Source: JACMLD01 sp044227095
Lineage (GTDB): Bacteria > Bacteroidota > Bacteroidia > Chitinophagales > Chitinophagaceae
Assembly: GCA_044227095.1 (NCBI GenBank)
Contig: JBGAFV010000001.1
Location: forward strand, 5,022,001 to 5,086,000
Reading direction: 5' to 3'
DNA: 64,000 nt
Shown one piece after another: positions 17,958-26,245 of this stretch. Each line of letters begins with the position of its first letter. Positions within the stretch are counted from its first letter, which is position 1. Under the pieces are notes generated by a model, which did not search any database, was not told where the DNA came from, and saw only the letters and a list, made by a program, of their open reading frames with translations. The translations under genes were made by a program, and so were the position numbers.

Positions 17958-20900
17958 TTAAATATACTGCTTTACCGGAAGAGTAACAATAAACACGGTT
18001 CCGGCATTGTCTTTCCCTTCTTCTTTTGCAGTAGAGATTACTGATAAACTACCTTCATGCCCTTTGGTTACAATATCATAACTAAGGCTCAACCCCAAAC
18101 CAGTACCCTGCCCTGTTGGCTTGGTAGTAAAGAATGGCTGAAAAATTTTATCAACTATGTTTTGCGGAATGCCGTTGCCATTGTCTTCAACGCTTATTTC
18201 AATTTTATCAGCAATTTTCCTTGTTGAAAGTTTAACTAATGGCTTGTAGCCTGCAGCTTGCAACTTACTTCTTTCATTCACTGCATAAAAAGCATTATTG
18301 AAAAGATTGAGCAATACCCTTCCAATATCCTGCGGAACGATATTTATTTTACCAATAGTGGTATCAAAATCAGTTTTAAAATCTGCATTAAAAGACTTGT
18401 CCTTTGCACGAAGACCGTGATAACTCAACCGTAAATACTCATCACACAGGGCATTAATATCAGTTAACTCTTTCTGGCCTGAGCTTGACCGTGAGTGCTG
18501 CAGCATTCCTTTTACTATTGCGTCTGCACGTTTGCCGTGGTGATTGATCTTTTCAAGGTTTAGTTTGATGTCATCCAAAATATCTTCTTCAATTGTTTCG
18601 TCTCTTTCACTTATTGGCTTCTGCCTTTCAGCTTTAAGTTCATCAATCAGTTCATTACTCACTTCAGAAAAATTATTCACAAAGTTTAACGGGTTCTGAA
18701 TTTCATGCGCAATGCCAGCGGTTAGTTCTCCGAGTGAAGCCATCTTTTCGGATTGAATTAACTGAGCTTGTGTGGCTTTTAAATCTTCTATTGATTTTGA
18801 AAGCTCACCGGTACGCTGGTTCACTTTAGTTTCCAATGCAGCATTTTCTTTTCTCAACTGGTAAGATCTGTAGTTTGCATAAGCAGTTGCAACTACTACA
18901 GCAGCTACTACATACAATATATAAGCCCACCATGTCTTCCACCACGGCGGCGTTATGGTAAAACTACAGGTAGCTTCCTTGCTCCAAACGCCGTTAGATC
19001 CTAAAGTGCGTACCCTGAAAGTATACTCACCCGGGGCCAGGTTGAAATAATTTTTGGTGGTTGCTTTATCAGAAACATCGTTCCATTTGGTTTCTACACC
19101 TTCAAGTATATACCTGTACAATATTCTTTCCCTACCGGTAATGTTGGTATTGCTAAAAGAAAAACTAACAGAATTTTGGTGATAAGGCAATACCAATCCA
19201 ACAGGAATACCAAAGCCCGACGAGATGCTATCCCACTTAATATTATTGCTTTGAAGATAACCGGAGTCTGTTGGAAATTTGTTCTTTAAAAAATATTTCG
19301 TCTTTTCTTCATTCCAGATGGTATCAGTTTCATTTATACTTTTGTTCAGCAATTCATAACTGGTAAATGAAGCTGGCTTATCCATAATGCTGAGGCCGGT
19401 AATATTTATTTCTGGTTGTACCGAATCTTTCACCGGCAATTGCGTAACTGCTGTAAGCACAGGTGTAATTCCCCACCAGATTAATCCATTGCTTGCAGCA
19501 ATACCGGTGTTCTGGTTAAAATCGTTATAGGGAAACCCCTCCCTTTTACCATAGTTAACAATGTTCCAGGGTTTATTTACGGATGAAGCATCGGGCAGGT
19601 TTACCACAAACATTCCGTTTGAACCGCCAACATATACAGCGTCTTTTTGCTGCACCATGTCATATACCTCATCTGGCACCAACCCTTCATTGCGGCCAAG
19701 ATTAGTAATAGTAGCCTTAACAGGATCAATAATAGAAATTCCTTTTATAGTACCCGCCCATATTTCGCCATTCGGCCGCTCAATCAGCTTATAAATAACA
19801 TTACTGCAAAGCCCATCTTTCTGTCGTATATATCGCAATGTATTATTTCGGGTATTGATGATTGTTATGCCACTATCTGAACCAGCCCATATATCTCCGT
19901 TCTTATCTTTAATTAAATCCCATGTAGTGTTAGAGAGCAGGCCTGCTTTGCTATCAATTATCCGGATTGTTTTTTTATTTAAATCGTATATAAACAAGCC
20001 GGTTTGTGTTGCCAGCCAAACCTTGTCCTCATTGTCTGCAAGCGTTTTTGTAATAAAAAAGAAATTGTGGTCCTGTTTAATATCATAGCTCACAACAATT
20101 TTCTTATCGGGATTTACCATTGCAAATCCCTTGATTGTTGTAATAAAAATATCTCCGTTGATACCGTGGTCTATCCTTTGCGAAATTTCGGATCCCAATC
20201 CCTGTGCTGCGCCAAATAATTTTAATTGATTGTGGTTTACATCATAAATATTAACCCCCTTGCGTGTGGTCATCCATATCAACCCTTTTTTGTCTTCCAC
20301 GAATCCCCATACGTTATTATCTTCAAGCCCGTTTTTTGAATCTACTGTTTCAGGCAATGCGCCTTTACTATCTAATATTATTACGCCCCTGTTTATTGTG
20401 CCCATCCATATGTTGCCCTGGTTATCTGCAAAGGCTGATCCTGCTGTATTCTGATTAATCATTTCAGCATCAATCATTATTTTTTTTATAGCATTGTGTT
20501 TTTTGTTCAATATATATGAAGTGTCTTTGCGCAGTAACCAAAGACGCTGCTGACTGTCTTCAACCAGCTTTGCGCCGATTACATCAAAACCATTGCTTTT
20601 ATTAAATACGCCAACTGTGTTGTCTTTTAGCGAAACAACACGTACTCTTTCCTTGTATGCTGCTATCCACATGTCTCCGCGCCAGTCTTCGCAGAAACTT
20701 AATATTATATTTTCTCCAAGCCCCTCTCTTTTTGTTATTTTTTTCATCTGCATTCTCGCTGAATCGATTACCGCTACATGATCCAGGTAAGCCAGCCACA
20801 CATTACTGTGCCTGTCTTCTGCAAGAACAAAAACAGTATTTTCAACCTTTTTTCTTTCGGCGTTGTTAATATTGCATACCGATTTTCTTTTGTTATCTAT

Positions 20901-21686
20901 CACCAAAACACCTTCGTTACCTGTTGCTATCCAAATTGCACCTGTGTGATCGCATAAAACATCCAAACAAGAAAGGCTTGACTTGTCGTGCAGAAGTAAA
21001 TTCCTGGCTAAATCGATAATGTAGATACCATCGCCTGCAGTTACTATCCAAATATTGCCCTCCTTATCTGTAGTCATATCACTAATAGTGTAATAGCTTC
21101 CTATCTCGTTTTTATTTAGAAATGTATAGATATACAGGTAATCTCCCGAATACCTGCAAAGCCCTTTCTCGGTAGCAATCCATGCATTACCATATTTATC
21201 TTTTATAGAAGCAGAAATGGTAAAACCTGGCAAGCCTTCTTCTGTACTAAATTGAAGAACGCCAGAGGTGGTATTGGTTACAAGCTTGGGCATACCCGCT
21301 TTTACCATAACTGGTTTTGGTAAAACTGATTGCTGCAGGTGAAAAGGTCTTGAAGGAATTGCGTTTACATTTACTGTACTATCTGGCAAATTATTCCAAC
21401 CGAGATTTACCGTCTGCAACGGACTTGCCAAAGGCTTAAACTCGTTTATAGAAAAATTTTTTGAAGGCAGTTTGTCCACATCAAAACTTCTGGGTGCTGA
21501 TGCTGTAATGCTATCCGGACTTACAACAGCATATTCAAACGGTTTTGGCTGACCAAACTTAAAAGTATTTGCGACCGGAACAGCAAAACCATTTTCATTA
21601 GCCGGAAATGGAACTTCTGCCGGTTTAAAATTACAGGCTGCGCAACAAAACGAAATTGTTATAGCAATTAGTGATAACTTTTTTAT
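17958..21686 (-). CDS. Propeller-sensor histidine kinase, lipoprotein, apparent ATA start
   Basis: A 1242-residue paralogue of the preceding propeller kinase. The first standard start is a GTG at 21479, but the frame stays open upstream and encodes a lipoprotein signal (KKLSLIAITISFCCAACNF). It then encodes an extension matching its neighbour (KPFEYAV...SFDVDKLPS, NNLPDSTVNVNAIPSRP). The only codon in the expected initiator position is ATA at 21686-21684; no ATG, GTG or TTG occurs between it and the in-frame TAA upstream. So the start is either a rare ATA, a start-codon mutation or a sequencing error. Propeller repeats (NAWIATEKGLCRY, IWMGTINRGVIILD), Y_Y_Y (LAPGEYTFRVRTLG), one membrane helix, HisKA with His994 and HATPase are intact. 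There is no receiver. Confidence 0.88.
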   Translation of the reverse strand: MKKLSLIAITISFCCAACNFKPAEVPFPANENGFAVPVANTFKFGQPKPFEYAVVSPDSITASAPRSFDVDKLPSKNFSINEFKPLASPLQTVNLGWNNLPDSTVNVNAIPSRPFHLQQSVLPKPVMVKAGMPKLVTNTTSGVLQFSTEEGLPGFTISASIKDKYGNAWIATEKGLCRYSGDYLYIYTFLNKNEIGSYYTISDMTTDKEGNIWIVTAGDGIYIIDLARNLLLHDKSSLSCLDVLCDHTGAIWIATGNEGVLVIDNKRKSVCNINNAERKKVENTVFVLAEDRHSNVWLAYLDHVAVIDSARMQMKKITKREGLGENIILSFCEDWRGDMWIAAYKERVRVVSLKDNTVGVFNKSNGFDVIGAKLVEDSQQRLWLLRKDTSYILNKKHNAIKKIMIDAEMINQNTAGSAFADNQGNIWMGTINRGVIILDSKGALPETVDSKNGLEDNNVWGFVEDKKGLIWMTTRKGVNIYDVNHNQLKLFGAAQGLGSEISQRIDHGINGDIFITTIKGFAMVNPDKKIVVSYDIKQDHNFFFITKTLADNEDKVWLATQTGLFIYDLNKKTIRIIDSKAGLLSNTTWDLIKDKNGDIWAGSDSGITIINTRNNTLRYIRQKDGLCSNVIYKLIERPNGEIWAGTIKGISIIDPVKATITNLGRNEGLVPDEVYDMVQQKDAVYVGGSNGMFVVNLPDASSVNKPWNIVNYGKREGFPYNDFNQNTGIAASNGLIWWGITPVLTAVTQLPVKDSVQPEINITGLSIMDKPASFTSYELLNKSINETDTIWNEEKTKYFLKNKFPTDSGYLQSNNIKWDSISSGFGIPVGLVLPYHQNSVSFSFSNTNITGRERILYRYILEGVETKWNDVSDKATTKNYFNLAPGEYTFRVRTLGSNGVWSKEATCSFTITPPWWKTWWAYILYVVAAVVVATAYANYRSYQLRKENAALETKVNQRTGELSKSIEDLKATQAQLIQSEKMASLGELTAGIAHEIQNPLNFVNNFSEVSNELIDELKAERQKPISERDETIEEDILDDIKLNLEKINHHGKRADAIVKGMLQHSRSSSGQKELTDINALCDEYLRLSYHGLRAKDKSFNADFKTDFDTTIGKINIVPQDIGRVLLNLFNNAFYAVNERSKLQAAGYKPLVKLSTRKIADKIEISVEDNGNGIPQNIVDKIFQPFFTTKPTGQGTGLGLSLSYDIVTKGHEGSLSVISTAKEEGKDNAGTVFIVTLPVKQYI

Positions 21687-21722
21687 GACTGGTAGTTTTA
21701 GGATTTAAAATTAGATGAAGAA

Positions 21723-21854
21723 AGCTATTAGTTATTAGCTATTAGCTGTAAGCTATAAGTTACAAGCCGTTTGCTTCGTCATCATTTTATTTTTTTCTTT
21801 TGAATTATACCTTTAAAGCATTTTCCACATTCATCACATTTCCACATTCTCACA
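21723..21854. repeat. Inter-kinase spacer repeat, copy 1
   Basis: An AT-rich spacer containing ATTAGCTGTAAGC, CAAGCCGTTTGCTTCGTC, TTTTGAATTAT and TTAAAGCATTT next to the 3' end of a kinase gene. The same ordered blocks recur at 26160-26245 and 28256-28340. This copy is longer and more diverged. Confidence 0.7.
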
Positions 21855-23930
21855 TTACGCAGGCAGTTGAACAATAAATATCGTTCCTTCCCCTTCTTTC
21901 GTTTCCACTTTTAATTCGCCACCATGTGCTTTCACAATATCGTAACTCAAACTCAATCCCAATCCTGTCCCCTGCCCGGTTGGTTTTGTTGTAAAGAATG
22001 GTTGAAATATTTTATCAACAATGTTTTTCGGAATACCGTTGCCGTTATCCGTAATTTTTATTTTGATCTCACCTCGACCAGTACCCATAGTGCTGACAGT
22101 CACTAATGGCTTGTAGCCTGCTTCTTGCAGCTTGCGTCTTTCTTCCACCGCATAAAAAGCATTTGTCAACAAATTCATTATCACCCTGCCGATATCCTGC
22201 GGAACGATATTTATCTTACCAATGCTTTCATCAAATTCTGTTTTTAGTTCCGCATTAAAAGATTTGTCTTTTGCACGAAGACCGTGATAACTCAATCTTA
22301 AATACTCATCGCACAGGGCATTGATATCTGTTGGCTCTTTTACACCTGTGCTTGACCGTGAGTGCTGCAGCATTCCTTTTACTATCGCATCTGCACGTTT
22401 GCCATGGTGATTTATTTTTTCTGAGTTGAGTTCAATATCATTCGCAATTTCTTTTACTTCTTCCAGGTTTCCTTTCTCTACTTCAGCTTTTAATTCTTTA
22501 ACAAGCTCTTCGTTTACTTCAGAAAAATTATTGACGAAGTTTAACGGGTTTTGAATTTCATGGGCAATGCCTGCAGTTAGTTCTCCAAGGCTTGCCATTT
22601 TTTCTGATTGTATCAATTGCTGTTGCGTACTTTTTAATTCTGACAGTGTATGTTCAACTGTTATTTTCTGTTGTTCAATTTCTGCCTTTTGCTGTTGCAG
22701 CAGCATATTAGCTTTTCGCCGTGTTTGATTGTTGCGAAACAGCAGGAAAGCTATCAATAGCAATATCACAATACCTGTTAAAAAAGCATAGGTACGGATA
22801 CTATTTACTTTTTCAATGCGGCTATTTTCCTCTTGCTGCTTTTCTATCTCCTTATTAAAAGCAAAATTCTGAGAACTGTGAATCAGCTTATTGTCCTGTT
22901 CCGTTAAACTATCGTTGAGCATTTGATACAACTGCAGGTAGTGATAAGCACTGTCTTGTTGGTTGGCTTCTTTATACAATTTATACAATGACCTGTAAGC
23001 CCTGACAACTTTTTGCGGCTGTTCAAAAAAAGTAAAAGCGGCAATGGCCTTTTGCAAATACGCTATACTGGAGTCGGGCTGTTTCGCCAATGTATACAGG
23101 CTGGCGTAAGAGAAGTATGCATCCGGTAGTTTCACAACACTTCTGTTGGTAATGTTTGCTACAATAGACTGATCAAGATAGAATTTTGCTTTGGAGAAAT
23201 CATTCTTTTGGATATAAGCATCTCCCATTAATGCGAGCATATAACCTTCATAAGTCTTATAGGCTGATTGCCGCATGTCTGCAAGAGATTGCTGACCATA
23301 CAAGATCACCGAATCCGGCTCATTTTTTTTCCCGTATAACTGTGCAAGGTTCGATTTTAATAATCCCAATAACATTTTATTGCCAACCTGGTTACCAACT
23401 TTTATCCCTTGCAGTATTTCTGACAACTCCTTATCAATATCACCAGTTTGATTATACAATTGTGAAAGATCATTGTGTACAAAACCAAGTGTAGTAAGTC
23501 TTGCATAAGCCGGATCTCCATTGGGCGAAAACAGGGAAAGCTGCCAAATGTCTTTTTCCGTGGCTTTGTCGCCGGCCATCCGAAGCGCAATAAGCAAGTA
23601 TTCAATAGAAAGGGGATAATTTTTTAATTGCGATAATAGCCAGCCTGCAGACTCATACGCATCCGTTTCCCAAAATTGCTGATGCAGTTTTTTGGCTAAG
23701 CCCATTTGTATGTGGGTATAAAAGAGAGCAGTGTCCCTATTTATTTCCTGGTGATAAATTCCTATCTCCCTCGCCATTTTCATGCGCAGGGTATCGTTGA
23801 CAGATAAACGAAATACATTTTTTACACTATCGACCTGTTTGGCTGTCCAGTTTATAGAATAGGGTTGCTCTTGCGACAATGCAAACAGTGAGATAACGAT
23901 AAAGCAAGCTGATAAAAACAATTTAATCAC
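21855..23930 (-). CDS. TPR-sensor histidine kinase (GTG start)
   Basis: A 691-residue kinase. A GTG at 23930 opens a signal peptide (MIKLFLSACFIVISLFALSQ). About 330 residues of TPR-like helices follow (AREIGIYHQEINRDTALFYT, GDAYIQKNDFSKAKFYLDQS), predicted to be periplasmic. One membrane helix lies near 370-390 (TYAFLTGIVILLLIAFLLF). A coiled coil, HisKA with His457 and HATPase (DNGNGIPKNIVDKIFQPFF) complete the protein. TPR-membrane-HisKA kinases are common in Bacteroidota; the ligand or partner protein is unknown. The GTG overlaps the stop of a degraded kinase tail (TAGTG), a leftover of coupled translation with a lost upstream gene. Confidence 0.9.
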   Translation of the reverse strand: MIKLFLSACFIVISLFALSQEQPYSINWTAKQVDSVKNVFRLSVNDTLRMKMAREIGIYHQEINRDTALFYTHIQMGLAKKLHQQFWETDAYESAGWLLSQLKNYPLSIEYLLIALRMAGDKATEKDIWQLSLFSPNGDPAYARLTTLGFVHNDLSQLYNQTGDIDKELSEILQGIKVGNQVGNKMLLGLLKSNLAQLYGKKNEPDSVILYGQQSLADMRQSAYKTYEGYMLALMGDAYIQKNDFSKAKFYLDQSIVANITNRSVVKLPDAYFSYASLYTLAKQPDSSIAYLQKAIAAFTFFEQPQKVVRAYRSLYKLYKEANQQDSAYHYLQLYQMLNDSLTEQDNKLIHSSQNFAFNKEIEKQQEENSRIEKVNSIRTYAFLTGIVILLLIAFLLFRNNQTRRKANMLLQQQKAEIEQQKITVEHTLSELKSTQQQLIQSEKMASLGELTAGIAHEIQNPLNFVNNFSEVNEELVKELKAEVEKGNLEEVKEIANDIELNSEKINHHGKRADAIVKGMLQHSRSSTGVKEPTDINALCDEYLRLSYHGLRAKDKSFNAELKTEFDESIGKINIVPQDIGRVIMNLLTNAFYAVEERRKLQEAGYKPLVTVSTMGTGRGEIKIKITDNGNGIPKNIVDKIFQPFFTTKPTGQGTGLGLSLSYDIVKAHGGELKVETKEGEGTIFIVQLPA

Positions 23931-24010
23931 TATTCATGTTTTAGGATAATGGTGAATGTTGTACTTTCCCCTTCTTCCGTTTCTACTTTCAATTCTCCCC
24001 CCATGTGCTT
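23930..24010 (-). pseudogene. Frameshifted C-terminal remnant of an eighth histidine kinase
   Basis: Read on the minus strand, bases 24010-23930 encode a kinase C-terminus: (A)HMGGELKVETEEGEST followed by TFTIILKHE and TAG. This aligns with the ends of the intact kinases (AHGGELKVETKEGEGT...). One extra G in the run at 24001 breaks the frame between AHGG and ELKV. The bases to the right, up to 24100, are unrelated and look like a dispersed intergenic repeat (CTGAACCGGGATTCATGGGA). I conclude that a kinase copy was deleted down to its last 25 codons. It is too short to appear as a normal gene. Confidence 0.75.
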
Positions 24011-24100
24011 GTCTGAACCGGGATTCATGGGATTAAATGGATTATCAGGATATCTTAATGCAAGCCTCTTGTACCTCTGTGGTAAAAAAATGTCCGCTTA

Positions 24101-26122
24101 TTAATCCTTCAAAATCCCTGTCGGTAATTGAACAATAAATGTTGTGCCCTCTCCTTCTTTCGTCTCCACTTTCAACTCTCCGCCATGTGCTTTCACAATA
24201 TCGTAACTTAAACTCAATCCCAATCCTGTACCCTGTCCTGTTGGTTTTGTTGTAAAGAATGGCTGAAAAATTTTATCCAAAACTTTTACAGGAATACCGT
24301 TGCCATTGTCTTCAACGCTTATTTCAATCTTATCAGCAATTTTCCTTGTTGAAAGTTTAACTAACGACTTGTAGCCTGCGTCTTGCAGCTTGCGTCTTTC
24401 TTCTACTGCATAAAAAGCATTTGTCAATAAATTCATTATCACCCTTCCAATATCCTGCGGAATGATATTTATTTTACCAATCGATTCGTCAAAATCTGTT
24501 TTAAAATCTGCATTAAAAGATTTATCCTTTGCACGAAGCCCATGATAACTCAATCTTAAATATTCATCGCACAATGCATTAATATCTGTTGGCTCTTTCT
24601 GGCCTGTGCTTGACCGTGAGTGCTGCAGCATTCCTTTTACAATAGCATCGGCTCGTCTGCCATGGTGATTTATTTTTTCAAGGTTTTGTTTAATGTCTGA
24701 TGAAATCGCTTTAGCTTCTTCAATATCACCTTTATTTAACTCCTCGTTCATTTCATCTATTAACTCATTGCTTACTTCAGAAAAATTATTGACGAAGTTT
24801 AATGGATTTTGAATCTCATGCGCAATGCCTGCGGTAAGTTCTCCAAGGCTTGCCATCTTTTCTGATTGAATGAGTTGGGATTGCGTGGATTTTAAATTGG
24901 AAAGCGTTTTTTCCAAAACCGTATTGGCTTTTCTTTTTTGCAAGTTATTCCTGTAAAATATACCGGCAAGCAACAACAACACCCCGATGCCTGCAAGAAA
25001 TAAATATGTTCTTATTTTATTCTGGTAAGCGATCTTATCTTTCTCTACATTCTGTAACCTAAGCTGTTCATTTAGCGTAACCGCCTGAAACGCCGTTAGG
25101 TTTTTAATCCTGGATTTATATAAACTGTCTTTAACAACCAATGTCAGTTCCTGGTATTTCAATATGCTGTCGGTTTGGTTTTTCATTTTATATGCCAGGT
25201 ATACGTTTTCATAAACCGTTCCCAGGTTTACCCTGAACCACCTTACTATTCCAAGTTGTTTGGTTGTCTCCAGGCTTTTCATAGAATAATAAAGTGCAGA
25301 ATCTTTTTCGCCTGTGGCAAGGAAATATTTCGCCAGGTAAAAATAGCTGTTGTTTAATCCGTTCAGGTTATTTTCGTCTTTTGATACTATCATACTTTTC
25401 TGATAGTATTGCAGTGTTTTGGGCAAATCATTTTTTTCGAAGTAAATATTTCCCAGTGTCAGGTAAACTTGTCCCAGGTATTTTTTAAATCCCGATTTCA
25501 AAGTCATTTGTTCAGCTTCCTTTTCATAATAAAGCGCAGTATCCAGCTGGTTAATGGTCATATAACTTCTGCCCAGGTTCATGGATGCCAGCATCTGCCG
25601 CACCGGGTGGCCAATTTCCGAGGCTATCTTTCTGGCTTCTTTATAATGAATAATTTCCTGCTCACTATTTTGGGTTTCCCGCATTAGTATAGCGAACATG
25701 TGATGTGTATATGCAAGTACTAAAAGCCTGTTATTACCATTAAATGGCTGCGTAAATAATTTCCAACCTGCCTGCCTGTCATTTTCAGGATTTTCCACAA
25801 TTTTAAATACCTCCAATACCAATTGAAGTCCTTCTGCGTATTTACCTAATCCTATTAATTGATAGGCCGTATTATCGAGGTAGTATGCTTCTGCAAGCTT
25901 CTCGTTATGTTTACGGGCCAGCATTAACTCCTGCTGTGCATAATAAAGCGCTGAATCCCTGTTGCCTTCCTCGTAATAATCATACAGGTATTTTCCGGCA
26001 ATGTACTTAACGGAATCCACGGCTGCTGTTACAAAAACTTTTCGTAAGCTGTCTGTTTTATACTGAGTAAAACCGATTAGCGGAAAAAATAAAAGCAACA
26101 GTAATTTAGCCGCGTACTTCAT
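24101..26122 (-). CDS. TPR-sensor histidine kinase
   Basis: A 673-residue kinase with a signal peptide (MKYAAKLLLLLFFPLIGFTQ) and TPR-like helical repeats to about residue 340 (LYYEKEAEQMTLKSGFKKYL, GNIYFEKNDLPKTLQYYQKS). One membrane helix lies near 365-385 (YLFLAGIGVLLLLAGIFY). A short coiled coil, HisKA with His435 in GIAHEIQNPLNF, and HATPase with DNGNGIP and FQPFFTTKPTGQGTGLGLS follow. The protein ends in VQLPTGILKD, a slightly longer tail than its relatives. A block in the ATPase domain (STRKIADKIEISVEDNGNGI) is nearly identical to the propeller kinase at 17958-21686 but not to the adjacent TPR kinases, which suggests exchange between copies. The sensed signal is unknown. Confidence 0.9.
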   Translation of the reverse strand: MKYAAKLLLLLFFPLIGFTQYKTDSLRKVFVTAAVDSVKYIAGKYLYDYYEEGNRDSALYYAQQELMLARKHNEKLAEAYYLDNTAYQLIGLGKYAEGLQLVLEVFKIVENPENDRQAGWKLFTQPFNGNNRLLVLAYTHHMFAILMRETQNSEQEIIHYKEARKIASEIGHPVRQMLASMNLGRSYMTINQLDTALYYEKEAEQMTLKSGFKKYLGQVYLTLGNIYFEKNDLPKTLQYYQKSMIVSKDENNLNGLNNSYFYLAKYFLATGEKDSALYYSMKSLETTKQLGIVRWFRVNLGTVYENVYLAYKMKNQTDSILKYQELTLVVKDSLYKSRIKNLTAFQAVTLNEQLRLQNVEKDKIAYQNKIRTYLFLAGIGVLLLLAGIFYRNNLQKRKANTVLEKTLSNLKSTQSQLIQSEKMASLGELTAGIAHEIQNPLNFVNNFSEVSNELIDEMNEELNKGDIEEAKAISSDIKQNLEKINHHGRRADAIVKGMLQHSRSSTGQKEPTDINALCDEYLRLSYHGLRAKDKSFNADFKTDFDESIGKINIIPQDIGRVIMNLLTNAFYAVEERRKLQDAGYKSLVKLSTRKIADKIEISVEDNGNGIPVKVLDKIFQPFFTTKPTGQGTGLGLSLSYDIVKAHGGELKVETKEGEGTTFIVQLPTGILKD

Positions 26123-26159
26123 GTGTATCTTTAATTGATTGATAGTTGAATAATGATAT

Positions 26160-26245
26160 GAAGAAAGCCATTAGCTGCAAGCCTGTTTGCTTCGTTATTA
26201 TTTTATTTCTTTCTTTTGAATTATTAAGTTAAAGCATTTGTCACA
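26160..26245. repeat. Inter-kinase spacer repeat, copy 2
   Basis: Nearly identical to 28256-28340: CCATTAGCTGCAAGCCTGTT, then CTTTTGAATTATTA and TTAAAGCATTTGTCACATTA. Identity continues into the last codons of the flanking kinase genes, both ending in FILELPA. This marks a recent tandem duplication. Confidence 0.8.

Noticed and set aside
14203..21686. Hybrid two-component (HTCS) regulators
   Set aside because: Both proteins end right after the HATPase domain; no receiver or AraC-type domain follows.
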